Below are positions 7,149-13,428 of a stretch of 21,326 nt of DNA, piece by piece; position 1 is the stretch's first letter, and each line of letters opens with the position of its first letter. Position numbers and translations under genes: made by a program. Source of the stretch: an uncultured Collinsella sp. (GTDB lineage: Bacteria; Actinomycetota; Coriobacteriia; Coriobacteriales; Coriobacteriaceae); contig CABUUK010000042.1 in NCBI GenBank assembly GCA_902494765.1, forward strand, positions 1 to 21,326. Reading direction: 5' to 3'. The notes below the pieces were generated by a model. It made no database searches. It had not been told where the DNA came from and saw only the letters and a program-made list of their open reading frames with translations.

Positions 7149-8095
7149 TGGACGATCACCGCATCGGATTTCTCGATCAGCTTCTGCAGCGCCTTTTTAG
7201 CAATCGCCTTCCTGCGGTTGGCCGGAGATTCCTGATAGCGCTCGTATACCTCGGCCTTCACCGCGAACCTTGCGTCGCCTGAAAGATCCGCCATTGCGCG
7301 GAGCTGCGCTATATGTAGATGATGGTAGGCGGGAGAGGCGATACGCTTTTCCATGTCGTAATAAGACCAGAAGCCGGCGTCGTAGTCATCCAAATGGCAA
7401 GCCAACGTCTCCGCAGAGTGCTTGAATGGCCCGGCGAAGCGCGCGTCGACCAACGATGCGTCATAGAGACCGAAAAGGCTAAACACCCAACCGTTCATGA
7501 CACTGCGCCTGGGGCGTTGAGGGTACTCCTCCAGGAACAGTTCTCCCCCGTCATGCGACGACACGCCGCCATTGTCCATGTCGATAAGCATGAACTCGGC
7601 AGCTTTCAGCGCCGCAACTCTATAGCACTCGTCCCCGAAAGCCGCATGGGCCCTCAGCAGCATCGAGCACCCCTCGCCTTGGGCCATCGAGGAGACGGAG
7701 TACTTAGCGCTGCCTATCGGACCAAATGCGTCCCAAGAGCCGTCATCCCGCTGGGCGCCGATCGCCCAATCCGAGCATACCCTTAGTGCGTCGAGAAAGC
7801 GCTCAACTTCATCCGACCTGAGAATGCTCAAGTCGTAACAGCCCAAACCGTATTGGAAAATGGCGATGGGGAAATGCACCCGCGCCCCACCGGCGATGAC
7901 GCTAACAGGGACACCGCCCTCGTCGAGCAGAGTACTGCCAGTGACCTTGCCGGTCAAATCGTTGTAGTACCCGGACAACTGTCCGACATTATAGGCCCTG
8001 CCCAAGCTCTGCTCTACGGCCACAGCCGTCTTGCCAGTGAGCATTTTGCTCCACCTTTTGAGCATGGTCATCTTCTGCGCAATCTGGCCCATCAT
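7145..8095 (-). CDS. D-glucuronyl C5-epimerase family protein
   Basis: A 316-residue protein resembling the C-terminal catalytic domain of glucuronyl C5-epimerase, which converts D-GlcA to L-IdoA within a glycan (heparosan epimerase in animals). Conserved blocks are SMAQGEGCSMLLRA (136-149), LEEYPQRPRRSVMNGWVFSLFGLYD (188-212), SYYD (244-247) and ASPAYHHLHIAQLRA (253-267). They match the family's EEYP, LNG, YD and DYHTTHINQL blocks, including tyrosines that align with catalytic ones of the human enzyme by eye. There is no signal peptide, so it is probably cytoplasmic and would act on lipid-linked repeat units before export. It overlaps both neighbours by ATGA. AAGG precedes the tandem ATGATG; the first is annotated. 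Family assignment is fairly confident, activity on this polymer is inference. Confidence 0.82.
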   Translation of the reverse strand: MMGQIAQKMTMLKRWSKMLTGKTAVAVEQSLGRAYNVGQLSGYYNDLTGKVTGSTLLDEGGVPVSVIAGGARVHFPIAIFQYGLGCYDLSILRSDEVERFLDALRVCSDWAIGAQRDDGSWDAFGPIGSAKYSVSSMAQGEGCSMLLRAHAAFGDECYRVAALKAAEFMLIDMDNGGVSSHDGGELFLEEYPQRPRRSVMNGWVFSLFGLYDASLVDARFAGPFKHSAETLACHLDDYDAGFWSYYDMEKRIASPAYHHLHIAQLRAMADLSGDARFAVKAEVYERYQESPANRRKAIAKKALQKLIEKSDAVIVQ

Positions 8096-9384
8096 TCACC
8101 TTCGTTTCTGTAATCGACTCCGAGCGAGCGCACAAGCCCCTCCACGTTGGCCTCCAAACGGAAGTCCCTCTCCCAAACGGCCCTTGCAGCGCGCCTCATA
8201 GAAGACCCTTCGGCCTTGCCCAAAAAGACGAATCGCTTTATGGCCGCGGCGACATCTTCCGGTCCACAGTCGCTAGGTAGGAGAAAGCCGTTGACGCCAT
8301 CGCTTACTATCTCGTGGGTTCCGCCAACGTCCGTGGCGATGACGGGAATGCCGAATCCGCAGGCCTCCATGATCGAAAGCGGCAGGCCCTCGCTTGACGA
8401 GACGTTCACGAAGACGTCGAAATGCTTCGCTGCGTACTCCCCCAAAAGCGCGTCGTTCGGCAAAGCCCCCGCGAACTTCGCGGTGGAGTGCGTCAGCAAC
8501 GAGCAGGCGGCCCTCGCCTCCTCGAGCTGTGGGCCGTCGCCGTAATGGGTCCATTCGACGCGAAGCCCTTCGGCATCAAGAAGGGTGACAGCCTTAGCAA
8601 GAAGAGGCACGCGCTTAACGTCGACAATACGCGAGCACGAGACGACCCGCAACGGGCAGGTCAACGGCTCGCCGGACTTGTCTGGCATCTCCCGCGTTCC
8701 GAGATAGGAGGTCGTCACCTTGCCCTCATGGCCCGGCCAGTTCGCGTTTATGTATTCCTCCCCGTCTTTCGAGCAGGGAAGCACTCCGGAAAGCTTGGAT
8801 AGGAGGTATCCCCGGAAGGGCAAATAATGCACATGGGTACGATCTGCATACAGATCGTACCCATGTGCACGCGCAACGGCGCGTGCACATGGGTACGTGC
8901 CGGTCAGCCAAGCAGCGACCAAAGCGGTGTCGTAAAGCCAAAAGCTGTATATGTGCGTGGGCTCAAAGCCAAAGCGGACCAGTTCCTCCGCAAGCACGTC
9001 CGCCTTTGCCTTCGCCCTCGCGGCAAAGTAGCCCCGAAACACGCGCTTTCCGATTCCATGAACGGATTCTGTGGCATAGGCCTCACGAACGTCCGCACCG
9101 CCCAAAAGGGGAAACGCGATCCCTTTGACTGCAAGCAAAGCCTTGTCCTTGGAGGTATTACCGCAACCCAAGGCCAGGGGCGTCACATTGCCCGGCAGCG
9201 CGCAGGTGGGCGCGTCACCCGGCTGCGCCTCGGTCCCCACGGCGAGCACCTCGTCGAAATAGGTCGAAAGAACGCCTATCTCGTTCTCGAGATAGGACTC
9301 AGCGGCGACCTCGCCGCGGTTAAAGGGGAACCTCCTCGTCAGAAGGAGCAGCCGTCTCTTTTTTTTATCAGCAGTAATCGCCAC
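8092..9384 (-). CDS. Glycosyltransferase family 4
   Basis: A 430-residue GT-B glycosyltransferase. The N-terminal domain begins RLLLLTRRFPFNRGE; ARAHGYDLYADR (HGYDLY at 174-179) and LPFRGYLLSKL are typical of EPS transferases. The donor domain has SCSRIVDVKRVPLL and E-x7-E in SSSEGLPLSIMEA (E332, E340). The open frame extends to 9480, but that overlaps the dehydrogenase. GTG 9384 with AGAGGG about ten bases upstream, five bases after the preceding stop, is the plausible start. Two oddities are visible. Codons 7-9 contain a run of eight A's. Two overlapping perfect hairpins (8828-8897) cover the codons for TYPCARAVARAHGYDLYADR without breaking the frame. Confidence 0.88.
   Translation of the reverse strand: MAITADKKKRRLLLLTRRFPFNRGEVAAESYLENEIGVLSTYFDEVLAVGTEAQPGDAPTCALPGNVTPLALGCGNTSKDKALLAVKGIAFPLLGGADVREAYATESVHGIGKRVFRGYFAARAKAKADVLAEELVRFGFEPTHIYSFWLYDTALVAAWLTGTYPCARAVARAHGYDLYADRTHVHYLPFRGYLLSKLSGVLPCSKDGEEYINANWPGHEGKVTTSYLGTREMPDKSGEPLTCPLRVVSCSRIVDVKRVPLLAKAVTLLDAEGLRVEWTHYGDGPQLEEARAACSLLTHSTAKFAGALPNDALLGEYAAKHFDVFVNVSSSEGLPLSIMEACGFGIPVIATDVGGTHEIVSDGVNGFLLPSDCGPEDVAAAIKRFVFLGKAEGSSMRRAARAVWERDFRLEANVEGLVRSLGVDYRNEGE
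8828..8897. repeat. Two overlapping perfect 19-bp palindromes sharing an arm, inside a GT4 gene
   Basis: Hairpin 1 has arms TGCACATGGGTACGATCTG (8828-8846) and its exact complement (8851-8869) around a CATA loop. Hairpin 2 has arms CGTACCCATGTGCACGCGC (8856-8874) and its exact complement (8879-8897) around an AACG loop. The segment 8856-8869 belongs to both, so one core unit occurs three times in alternating orientation and the two stems exclude each other. In the mRNA the central copy can pair with either side. No T tract follows on either strand. Confidence 0.95.
9359..9366 (-). repeat. A8 tract near the 5' end of the GT4 gene
   Basis: Eight T's on the plus strand are eight A's on the coding strand, spanning codons 7-9 (Asp-Lys-Lys-Lys-Arg) of the 430-residue glycosyltransferase. 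A one-base slip would abolish the product. Confidence 0.8.
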
Positions 9385-9389
9385 AAATA

Positions 9390-10661
9390 CTAATCCCTCT
9401 TGAATAGGTCGCGGGTATACACCTTGCCGGCAACATCGGCCAGATCGTCGCTCCACCGGTTGGCAATGATCACGTCGCACTCGGCCTTGAACCTCTCAAG
9501 GTCATGCGTCACCTCGGAACCGAAGAATTCCGGCGCGTCCAGCGTTGGCTCGTAGACAACGACCGGCACTCCCTTGGCCTTCACGCGCTTCATAACGCCC
9601 TGGATGGAACTGGCGCGGAAATTGTCGGAGTTCGACTTCATGGTCAGGCGGTACACGCCCGCCACGGGCTTCTCCTTGCCTTCGTATACCTTGTCCCACA
9701 GCAGTTGCAGTACCTCGTCTGCAATGTAGTCCTTGCGAGTGCGGTTGGCATCGACGATGGCCTCGATAAGGTTCTGAGGCACGTCCTTATAGTTGGCCAG
9801 CAACTGCTTGGTGTCCTTGGGCAGGCAGTAGCCGCCGTAGCCGAAGGAGGGGTTGTTGTAGTGGGAGCCAATGCGGGGCTCTAGGCACACGCCATCGATG
9901 ACGTCCTTGGTGTTGAGTCCCCTCATCTCGCAGTAAGTGTCCAGCTCATTGAAGTACGCCACGCGAAGTGCCAGGTAGGTGTTGGCGAACAGCTTCACGG
10001 CCTCCGCCTCGGTGGTACCAAGAACGAGCTGCGGGATGCCCGTCGTGCCATCAGGGTTGGTGCGCTCAAGCTCGGCGGGGCCGACGCCTTGGGTGAGCAG
10101 CCCAGCAAACGTCTTTGCGGCCTTCACAGCTTCCTCGTCGTCCTTGGGCGCGCCCACAACGATGCGGCTAGGGTGCAAATTATCGTAGAGCGCCTTGCTC
10201 TCTCGAAGGAACTCGGGGCTGAAGATGATGCGGCTGTCGCCAAGCGTCTCGCGAAGCGACGAAGTGTAACCCACAGGGATGGTCGACTTGATGACAATCC
10301 AGGCCGTCGGGTTCACCGAGCGGATTGCCGAAATTGCGGCTTCAACAGACGAGGTGTCGAAAAAGTTGCGGTCCGAGTCGTAGTTCGTTGGCGTGGCCAC
10401 GATGGCGAAATCCGCGCCTGTATAGGCCTCGGCGACGTCCACGGTTGCATGCAGGTCGAGCTTCCTCGTGCCCGCCTTAGCCTCGGCCAGGAAGAGCTCA
10501 ATCTCGTCGTCCTGGATGGGCGACTGAAAAGCGTTAATCTTCTCTACCTTCTCGGAGACGATGTCGAGCGCGCGCACCTCGTTGTGCTGCGAGAGCAGAA
10601 CGGCCAACGAGAGCCCCACATAGCCGGTGCCGGCGACTGCTATCTTCATTTTTTCGGACAT
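9390..10661 (-). CDS. ugd: UDP-glucose 6-dehydrogenase
   Basis: A 423-residue nucleotide-sugar dehydrogenase that oxidises UDP-glucose to UDP-glucuronate with two NAD+. The N-terminal Rossmann motif is GTGYVG (11-16). STIPVGYT and SPEFLRE (148-154) are substrate and catalytic signatures, with the AVKLFANTYLA lysine (K223) and the catalytic cysteine in FGYGGYCLPKDT (C279). The C-terminal UDP-binding domain is complete. A UDP-mannosamine dehydrogenase-like substrate is less likely given the length and motifs. A TTG at 10670 would add three residues. ATG 10661 with AAAGG nine bases upstream is preferred. It provides the uronic-acid precursor on which the C5-epimerase-family and 4-epimerase-type enzymes of this operon would depend. 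Confidence 0.93.
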   Translation of the reverse strand: MSEKMKIAVAGTGYVGLSLAVLLSQHNEVRALDIVSEKVEKINAFQSPIQDDEIELFLAEAKAGTRKLDLHATVDVAEAYTGADFAIVATPTNYDSDRNFFDTSSVEAAISAIRSVNPTAWIVIKSTIPVGYTSSLRETLGDSRIIFSPEFLRESKALYDNLHPSRIVVGAPKDDEEAVKAAKTFAGLLTQGVGPAELERTNPDGTTGIPQLVLGTTEAEAVKLFANTYLALRVAYFNELDTYCEMRGLNTKDVIDGVCLEPRIGSHYNNPSFGYGGYCLPKDTKQLLANYKDVPQNLIEAIVDANRTRKDYIADEVLQLLWDKVYEGKEKPVAGVYRLTMKSNSDNFRASSIQGVMKRVKAKGVPVVVYEPTLDAPEFFGSEVTHDLERFKAECDVIIANRWSDDLADVAGKVYTRDLFKRD

Positions 10662-10704
10662 ATCATTCAACCTTTCGTTAAGAGCAGGTACACATATGAA
10701 ATAG

Positions 10705-11622
10705 TTAGGATTTCGCCTTGCCGAAGAACTTCAGCGCCTCAGAGACGCAGGCGGCGGGCGATGAGGCAATGGCCTTTAAGGCGTAAATCACAGCCTGGCC
10801 TGGCTGGTTGCTGCGCTTCATAGCGAAGGCGAGCACGGCGTTGTGGCGAAATTCGATGTAGCGCACATCCTTCTTGCTGAGGCGCGGGTAGTAGCCGCGC
10901 ACCACCTCGTGCCTTGCGACCTCGCCGTTTACCTTGTTCTTGCCAAGCGAGAGCCTCTCGCCGGAATGGAGGTACTGCCTCACGTGCACCTCGGGCATGT
11001 AGCCCATGTGGGCGCCAGCCTCTATGCAGCGCAGCATCAGCCACCAGTCTTGGCCGGTCGCCACCTCGCCGAAACCCTCAGTGCGGTCGAACAGGTCGCG
11101 CCTGAGCATATAGATGGCCGTTGGGCTTATCGGCGTTAGGAGGTGCGCGCGCAGCAGACCCTCGGTGGAGAAGTCCTCGCAATGGTCGAGCCTGCGGTGC
11201 TCCACAAGCCGGCCACGTTCGTCATACCACGAGACATCCTGCCAGCTCATGTCGAGGGAGTTTTCCTGCATGAAGGCGACCTGGGTGGACACCTTGTCAG
11301 GCAGGAACTCGTCGTCATCGTCGAGGAACGTGAGGTACTCGCCCGTCGCCTGGCGGCAGGCGTAGTTGCGCGCCGCCCCGCCGCCGGTCTGGCCGGAGGT
11401 GTGCAGCAGCCTAAAGTGCGGAAGGCTCGCGGCATAGGGGGCGACCGCCGCGTCAGTCTCGGCGCTTTCCGGCCACTCCGGGCGATTGTCGCTCACTACA
11501 ATCAGTTCGATGTTCTCCGCGCCGTAGTCCTGCGCGGCGATTGAGTCCAGGGCCACGCGAATCCTGTCAGAGCGCTTGTAGGTCGGCACCACGATCGAGA
11601 CGAGGGGTTTGTCAGCACTCAT
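10705..11622 (-). CDS. Glycosyltransferase family 2
   Basis: A 305-residue GT-A inverting-type transferase. The N-terminus LVSIVVPTYKRSDRIRVALDSI is diagnostic. The nucleotide-sugar/metal motif is in YLTFLDDDDEF (D101-D104), and the ATGQDWWLML segment supplies the likely catalytic-base aspartate (D192, ED/QDW motif). A basic, weakly hydrophobic C-terminal helix (YALKAIASSPAACVSEALKFF) may touch the membrane. The start is ATG 11622 with a strong GGGGAGG six bases upstream, only three bases after the sugar-transferase stop, so it is coupled to that gene. As the first transferase after the priming enzyme it may add the second sugar, an inference from order only. Confidence 0.9.
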   Translation of the reverse strand: MSADKPLVSIVVPTYKRSDRIRVALDSIAAQDYGAENIELIVVSDNRPEWPESAETDAAVAPYAASLPHFRLLHTSGQTGGGAARNYACRQATGEYLTFLDDDDEFLPDKVSTQVAFMQENSLDMSWQDVSWYDERGRLVEHRRLDHCEDFSTEGLLRAHLLTPISPTAIYMLRRDLFDRTEGFGEVATGQDWWLMLRCIEAGAHMGYMPEVHVRQYLHSGERLSLGKNKVNGEVARHEVVRGYYPRLSKKDVRYIEFRHNAVLAFAMKRSNQPGQAVIYALKAIASSPAACVSEALKFFGKAKS

Positions 11623-11625
11623 GCG

Positions 11626-12426
11626 CTACCTCCCCGTCTTCTTCTTGCCGAACATGACGCCAAAGGTCTTGAAGAAGACCTTCCAGTCTGCCTTGAGGCT
11701 GGCACCCTTCGCGTAGGCAAGCTCGAACTCCTGGCGCAGGCCGTTCTCGAAGGTCGCGAGGTTGCGCGGGCCCGACTGCCAGGCACCGGTAATGCCCTGC
11801 GGGACGGCAAGCACCTGCACCTGTTGCTCGTGCGTAAAGTTCCCGAGCTCCTCGTAGGTGATGGCGCGAGGGCCGATGACGGAGAGCTGGCCCGCGAGCA
11901 CGTTGAAGAACTGGGGCAGCTCGTCCAGGGAAGTCTTGCGCAGGACGCGGCCTAGCTTGGTGATGCGGGGATCGTTTGTGACCTTCCGCTCGCGGTGCCA
12001 CTCCTCGATCTGCTCGGGGCTGAGGTACTTCTCCACGTCGTTGGCGTCGGCGACCATGGAGCGGAACTTGAGCACGCGGATGGGGCGACCGAAGCGCCCC
12101 GCGCGCTCGTGAGCGTAGATGGGTGCGCCCTTGGTATCGGCCGCAATGAACGCACAGAGCACCGCGCCAGGGATGAGCCCCACGACGCAGACGCACGCGC
12201 TGAACGCGATGTCGAAGGTGCGCTTGACGAAGCGGTAGCCAAGCGACCTCGTGTCGAGCGCGCGGGACTCTGCGGCAAACTCGGGCGAGCCTGGGAGGCT
12301 CATCGTGCCCGTGCTTGCAGCGGAGCCGGCACCGGCGCCCGCCGCGCTCTCGCGCCGGTCCATGGCCTGAGCAATGAGCGCCGCGCCCACGGGCGCATTA
12401 TCCTCTGTTACTTCTTTAGTAGTCAC
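11626..12426 (-). CDS. Priming undecaprenyl-phosphate sugar phosphotransferase
   Basis: A 266-residue member of the bacterial sugar transferase family (PglC/WbaP C-terminal domain). It transfers a sugar-1-phosphate to undecaprenyl phosphate to start the repeat unit. Residues 1-60 are a low-complexity, Ala/Gly-rich leader. KRTFDIAF then begins a single membrane segment (about 73-95). The catalytic core includes KFRSM (120-124), LRKTSLDELPQFFNVLAGQLSVIGPR with the Asp168-Glu169 dyad, and AITYEEL. The frame stays open upstream to 12486 through a G9 tract. GTG 12426 is my best start, with AGGAA about 13 bases upstream inside a small hairpin. Spacing is long, so the start is uncertain and could lie downstream at the in-frame ATG of MDRRES. 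Confidence 0.85.
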   Translation of the reverse strand: MTTKEVTEDNAPVGAALIAQAMDRRESAAGAGAGSAASTGTMSLPGSPEFAAESRALDTRSLGYRFVKRTFDIAFSACVCVVGLIPGAVLCAFIAADTKGAPIYAHERAGRFGRPIRVLKFRSMVADANDVEKYLSPEQIEEWHRERKVTNDPRITKLGRVLRKTSLDELPQFFNVLAGQLSVIGPRAITYEELGNFTHEQQVQVLAVPQGITGAWQSGPRNLATFENGLRQEFELAYAKGASLKADWKVFFKTFGVMFGKKKTGR

Positions 12427-12438
12427 AATAAAAATTTC

Positions 12439-12464
12439 GTTCCTGTCCCCAGGAACCCCCCCCC
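12439..12464 (-). promoter_or_regulatory. G9 tract plus hairpin over the likely ribosome site of the priming transferase
   Basis: On the transcribed strand nine G's (12464-12456) run into a perfect 7-bp hairpin, GTTCCTG-GGGA-CAGGAAC (12456-12439). The 3' arm contains AGGAA, the only Shine-Dalgarno-like sequence before the chosen GTG. Folding would hide it. The last G of the tract is also the first base of the stem, so tract length may affect folding or spacing. Confidence 0.55.
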
Positions 12465-12511
12465 AATCCACAAATTCAAAAACCAAATAAATTGCCGGCG
12501 TAACGTCTTCC

Positions 12512-13102
12512 TTACGTTTTGCTCGGCACGTCTAACGGAAGCAGCTCCCTAAATGCGGAGTCGCCTTCGCCCACGTCCACCAGGCACCAGCGCTTGTGAC
12601 GGACGATCTTTTTTACGTGGGCCTCTTGCCCCACAAGTGGGCCCTGCTCTATGTGCAGCACACCGTCTTCAATGCGCGCAACGCTGTTGCGCACCACGCC
12701 GTCGTCGTCGAGCACGCTGCGGTACCAGTCCTGCGCATCGTCCGGCATGGGCGCATAGGCCCGCTCCCTGCTGCCGGCGATGCGGCAGCCAAAGCTCAAC
12801 TGAGCCAAAGCCCTATCGAGCGCTGCGGCATCGTGCGTGGCGACGAAGAAATATTCCTTGTACATGGGTTTGGTTTGGAGCGACCATGCGCCGTCCCGCT
12901 TAAACCAGAACTCCTTTTGCATCACAAAAGCGTCCTGCATAAGGTTGTGCGGGATAATGCAGCGGACCTTTTCGCAGATCTCGCGCTCTTTTCCATTGGG
13001 GGTGTGGACCAGATACCAGCGGACGCGGCCGTGCTGGCTGTTGGTGGTGGCGCCGTTAAATGCGCCCGGCAGCTGCTCTTGGCGCCGTGCCGTCTGTTCC
13101 AT
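12512..13102 (-). CDS. loaP: LoaP-type NusG paralogue, transcription antiterminator
   Basis: A 196-residue specialised NusG-family protein. After a disordered N-terminus (1-27), the NGN domain starts at RVRWYLVHTPNGKEREICEKV (about 27-47) and continues through KPMYKEYFFVAT. The KOW-bearing C-terminus is VLHIEQGPLVGQEAHVKKI with RHKRWCLVDV (about 148-177). Housekeeping NusG has a different NGN signature. First-gene LoaP proteins of Gram-positive polysaccharide and antibiotic operons look like this. It probably binds RNA polymerase and a leader RNA element so that the long operon is read through internal terminators. The frame is open to 13192. ATG 13102, preceded by GAGGGGGCG, is the start. 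An 85-bp gap with a G9 tract separates it from the priming transferase. Confidence 0.85.
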   Translation of the reverse strand: MEQTARRQEQLPGAFNGATTNSQHGRVRWYLVHTPNGKEREICEKVRCIIPHNLMQDAFVMQKEFWFKRDGAWSLQTKPMYKEYFFVATHDAAALDRALAQLSFGCRIAGSRERAYAPMPDDAQDWYRSVLDDDGVVRNSVARIEDGVLHIEQGPLVGQEAHVKKIVRHKRWCLVDVGEGDSAFRELLPLDVPSKT

Positions 13103-13124
13103 GTTCTCGCCCCCTCTTTTTGGC

Positions 13125-13141
13125 TTTGCGATGCACGCAAA
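13125..13141 (-). other. Leader hairpin upstream of loaP
   Basis: A 6-bp perfect stem TTTGCG / CGCAAA around a 5-nt loop lies in the predicted 5' leader, about 23 bases before the loaP ATG. LoaP proteins are known to act through a hairpin in the leader RNA of their operon. This is a candidate position for such an element, without a matched consensus. Confidence 0.35.
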
Positions 13142-13194
13142 TGCAGGGGCGTTTAGAACAGGCTTCTCGCTCGCAGCTAGGCGCAGTCGCAAAA

Positions 13195-13316
13195 GTACAG
13201 GTTTTTGTATCTTTCGACAGACGACATTATACGAGCAATTAATCAGCGTTTGCCCAGATTACGCAAAATGTACTGCTAGTAGGTACATCTCCATACCCCT
13301 CTATAAAAACCTGTAC
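13195..13316. repeat. 12-bp inverted repeat flanking the loaP promoter region
   Basis: GTACAGGTTTTT at 13195-13206 and its exact reverse complement at 13305-13316 bracket 98 bp that include the -10 element of the capsule operon. Between them lies a second, smaller inverted repeat, ATGTAC (13268-13273) and GTACAT (13283-13288). So four GTAC centres occur within about 120 bp. Either a regulator's operator array or the ends of an invertible promoter segment could look like this. Confidence 0.75.
13226..13231 (-). promoter_or_regulatory. -10 element of the capsule operon (loaP) promoter
   Basis: TATAAT on the minus strand is a perfect -10 hexamer. No good -35 is visible at 16-18 bases (GGCAAA-like), which suggests an activator or a weak promoter. 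Transcription would start near 13219 and give a leader of about 116 nt. Confidence 0.55.
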
Positions 13317-13332
13317 CTTTTTGTGCAACAAA

Positions 13333-13357
13333 AAAAGCCGCTCAACCAGCGGCTTTT
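13333..13357 (-). terminator. Second of two tandem intrinsic terminators after thrS
   Basis: On the minus strand AAAAGCCGCT-GGTTG-AGCGGCTTTT forms a 10-bp stem followed by a run of seven T's. This is a strong rho-independent terminator, located between thrS and the loaP promoter. Confidence 0.9.
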
Positions 13358-13373
13358 CTTATTTCGGCATGAA

Positions 13374-13406
13374 AAAGGCGACCGCCCTGTGTGGACGGTC
13401 GCCTTT
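13374..13406 (-). terminator. First intrinsic terminator after thrS
   Basis: An 11-bp perfect stem (AAAGGCGACCG / CGGTCGCCTTT, 11-nt loop) with five T's on the minus strand, beginning 22 bases after the thrS stop codon. With the next terminator it insulates the capsule operon from thrS transcription. Confidence 0.92.
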
Positions 13407-13428
13407 GTTAATTGTTGTGAAGTTTGCC

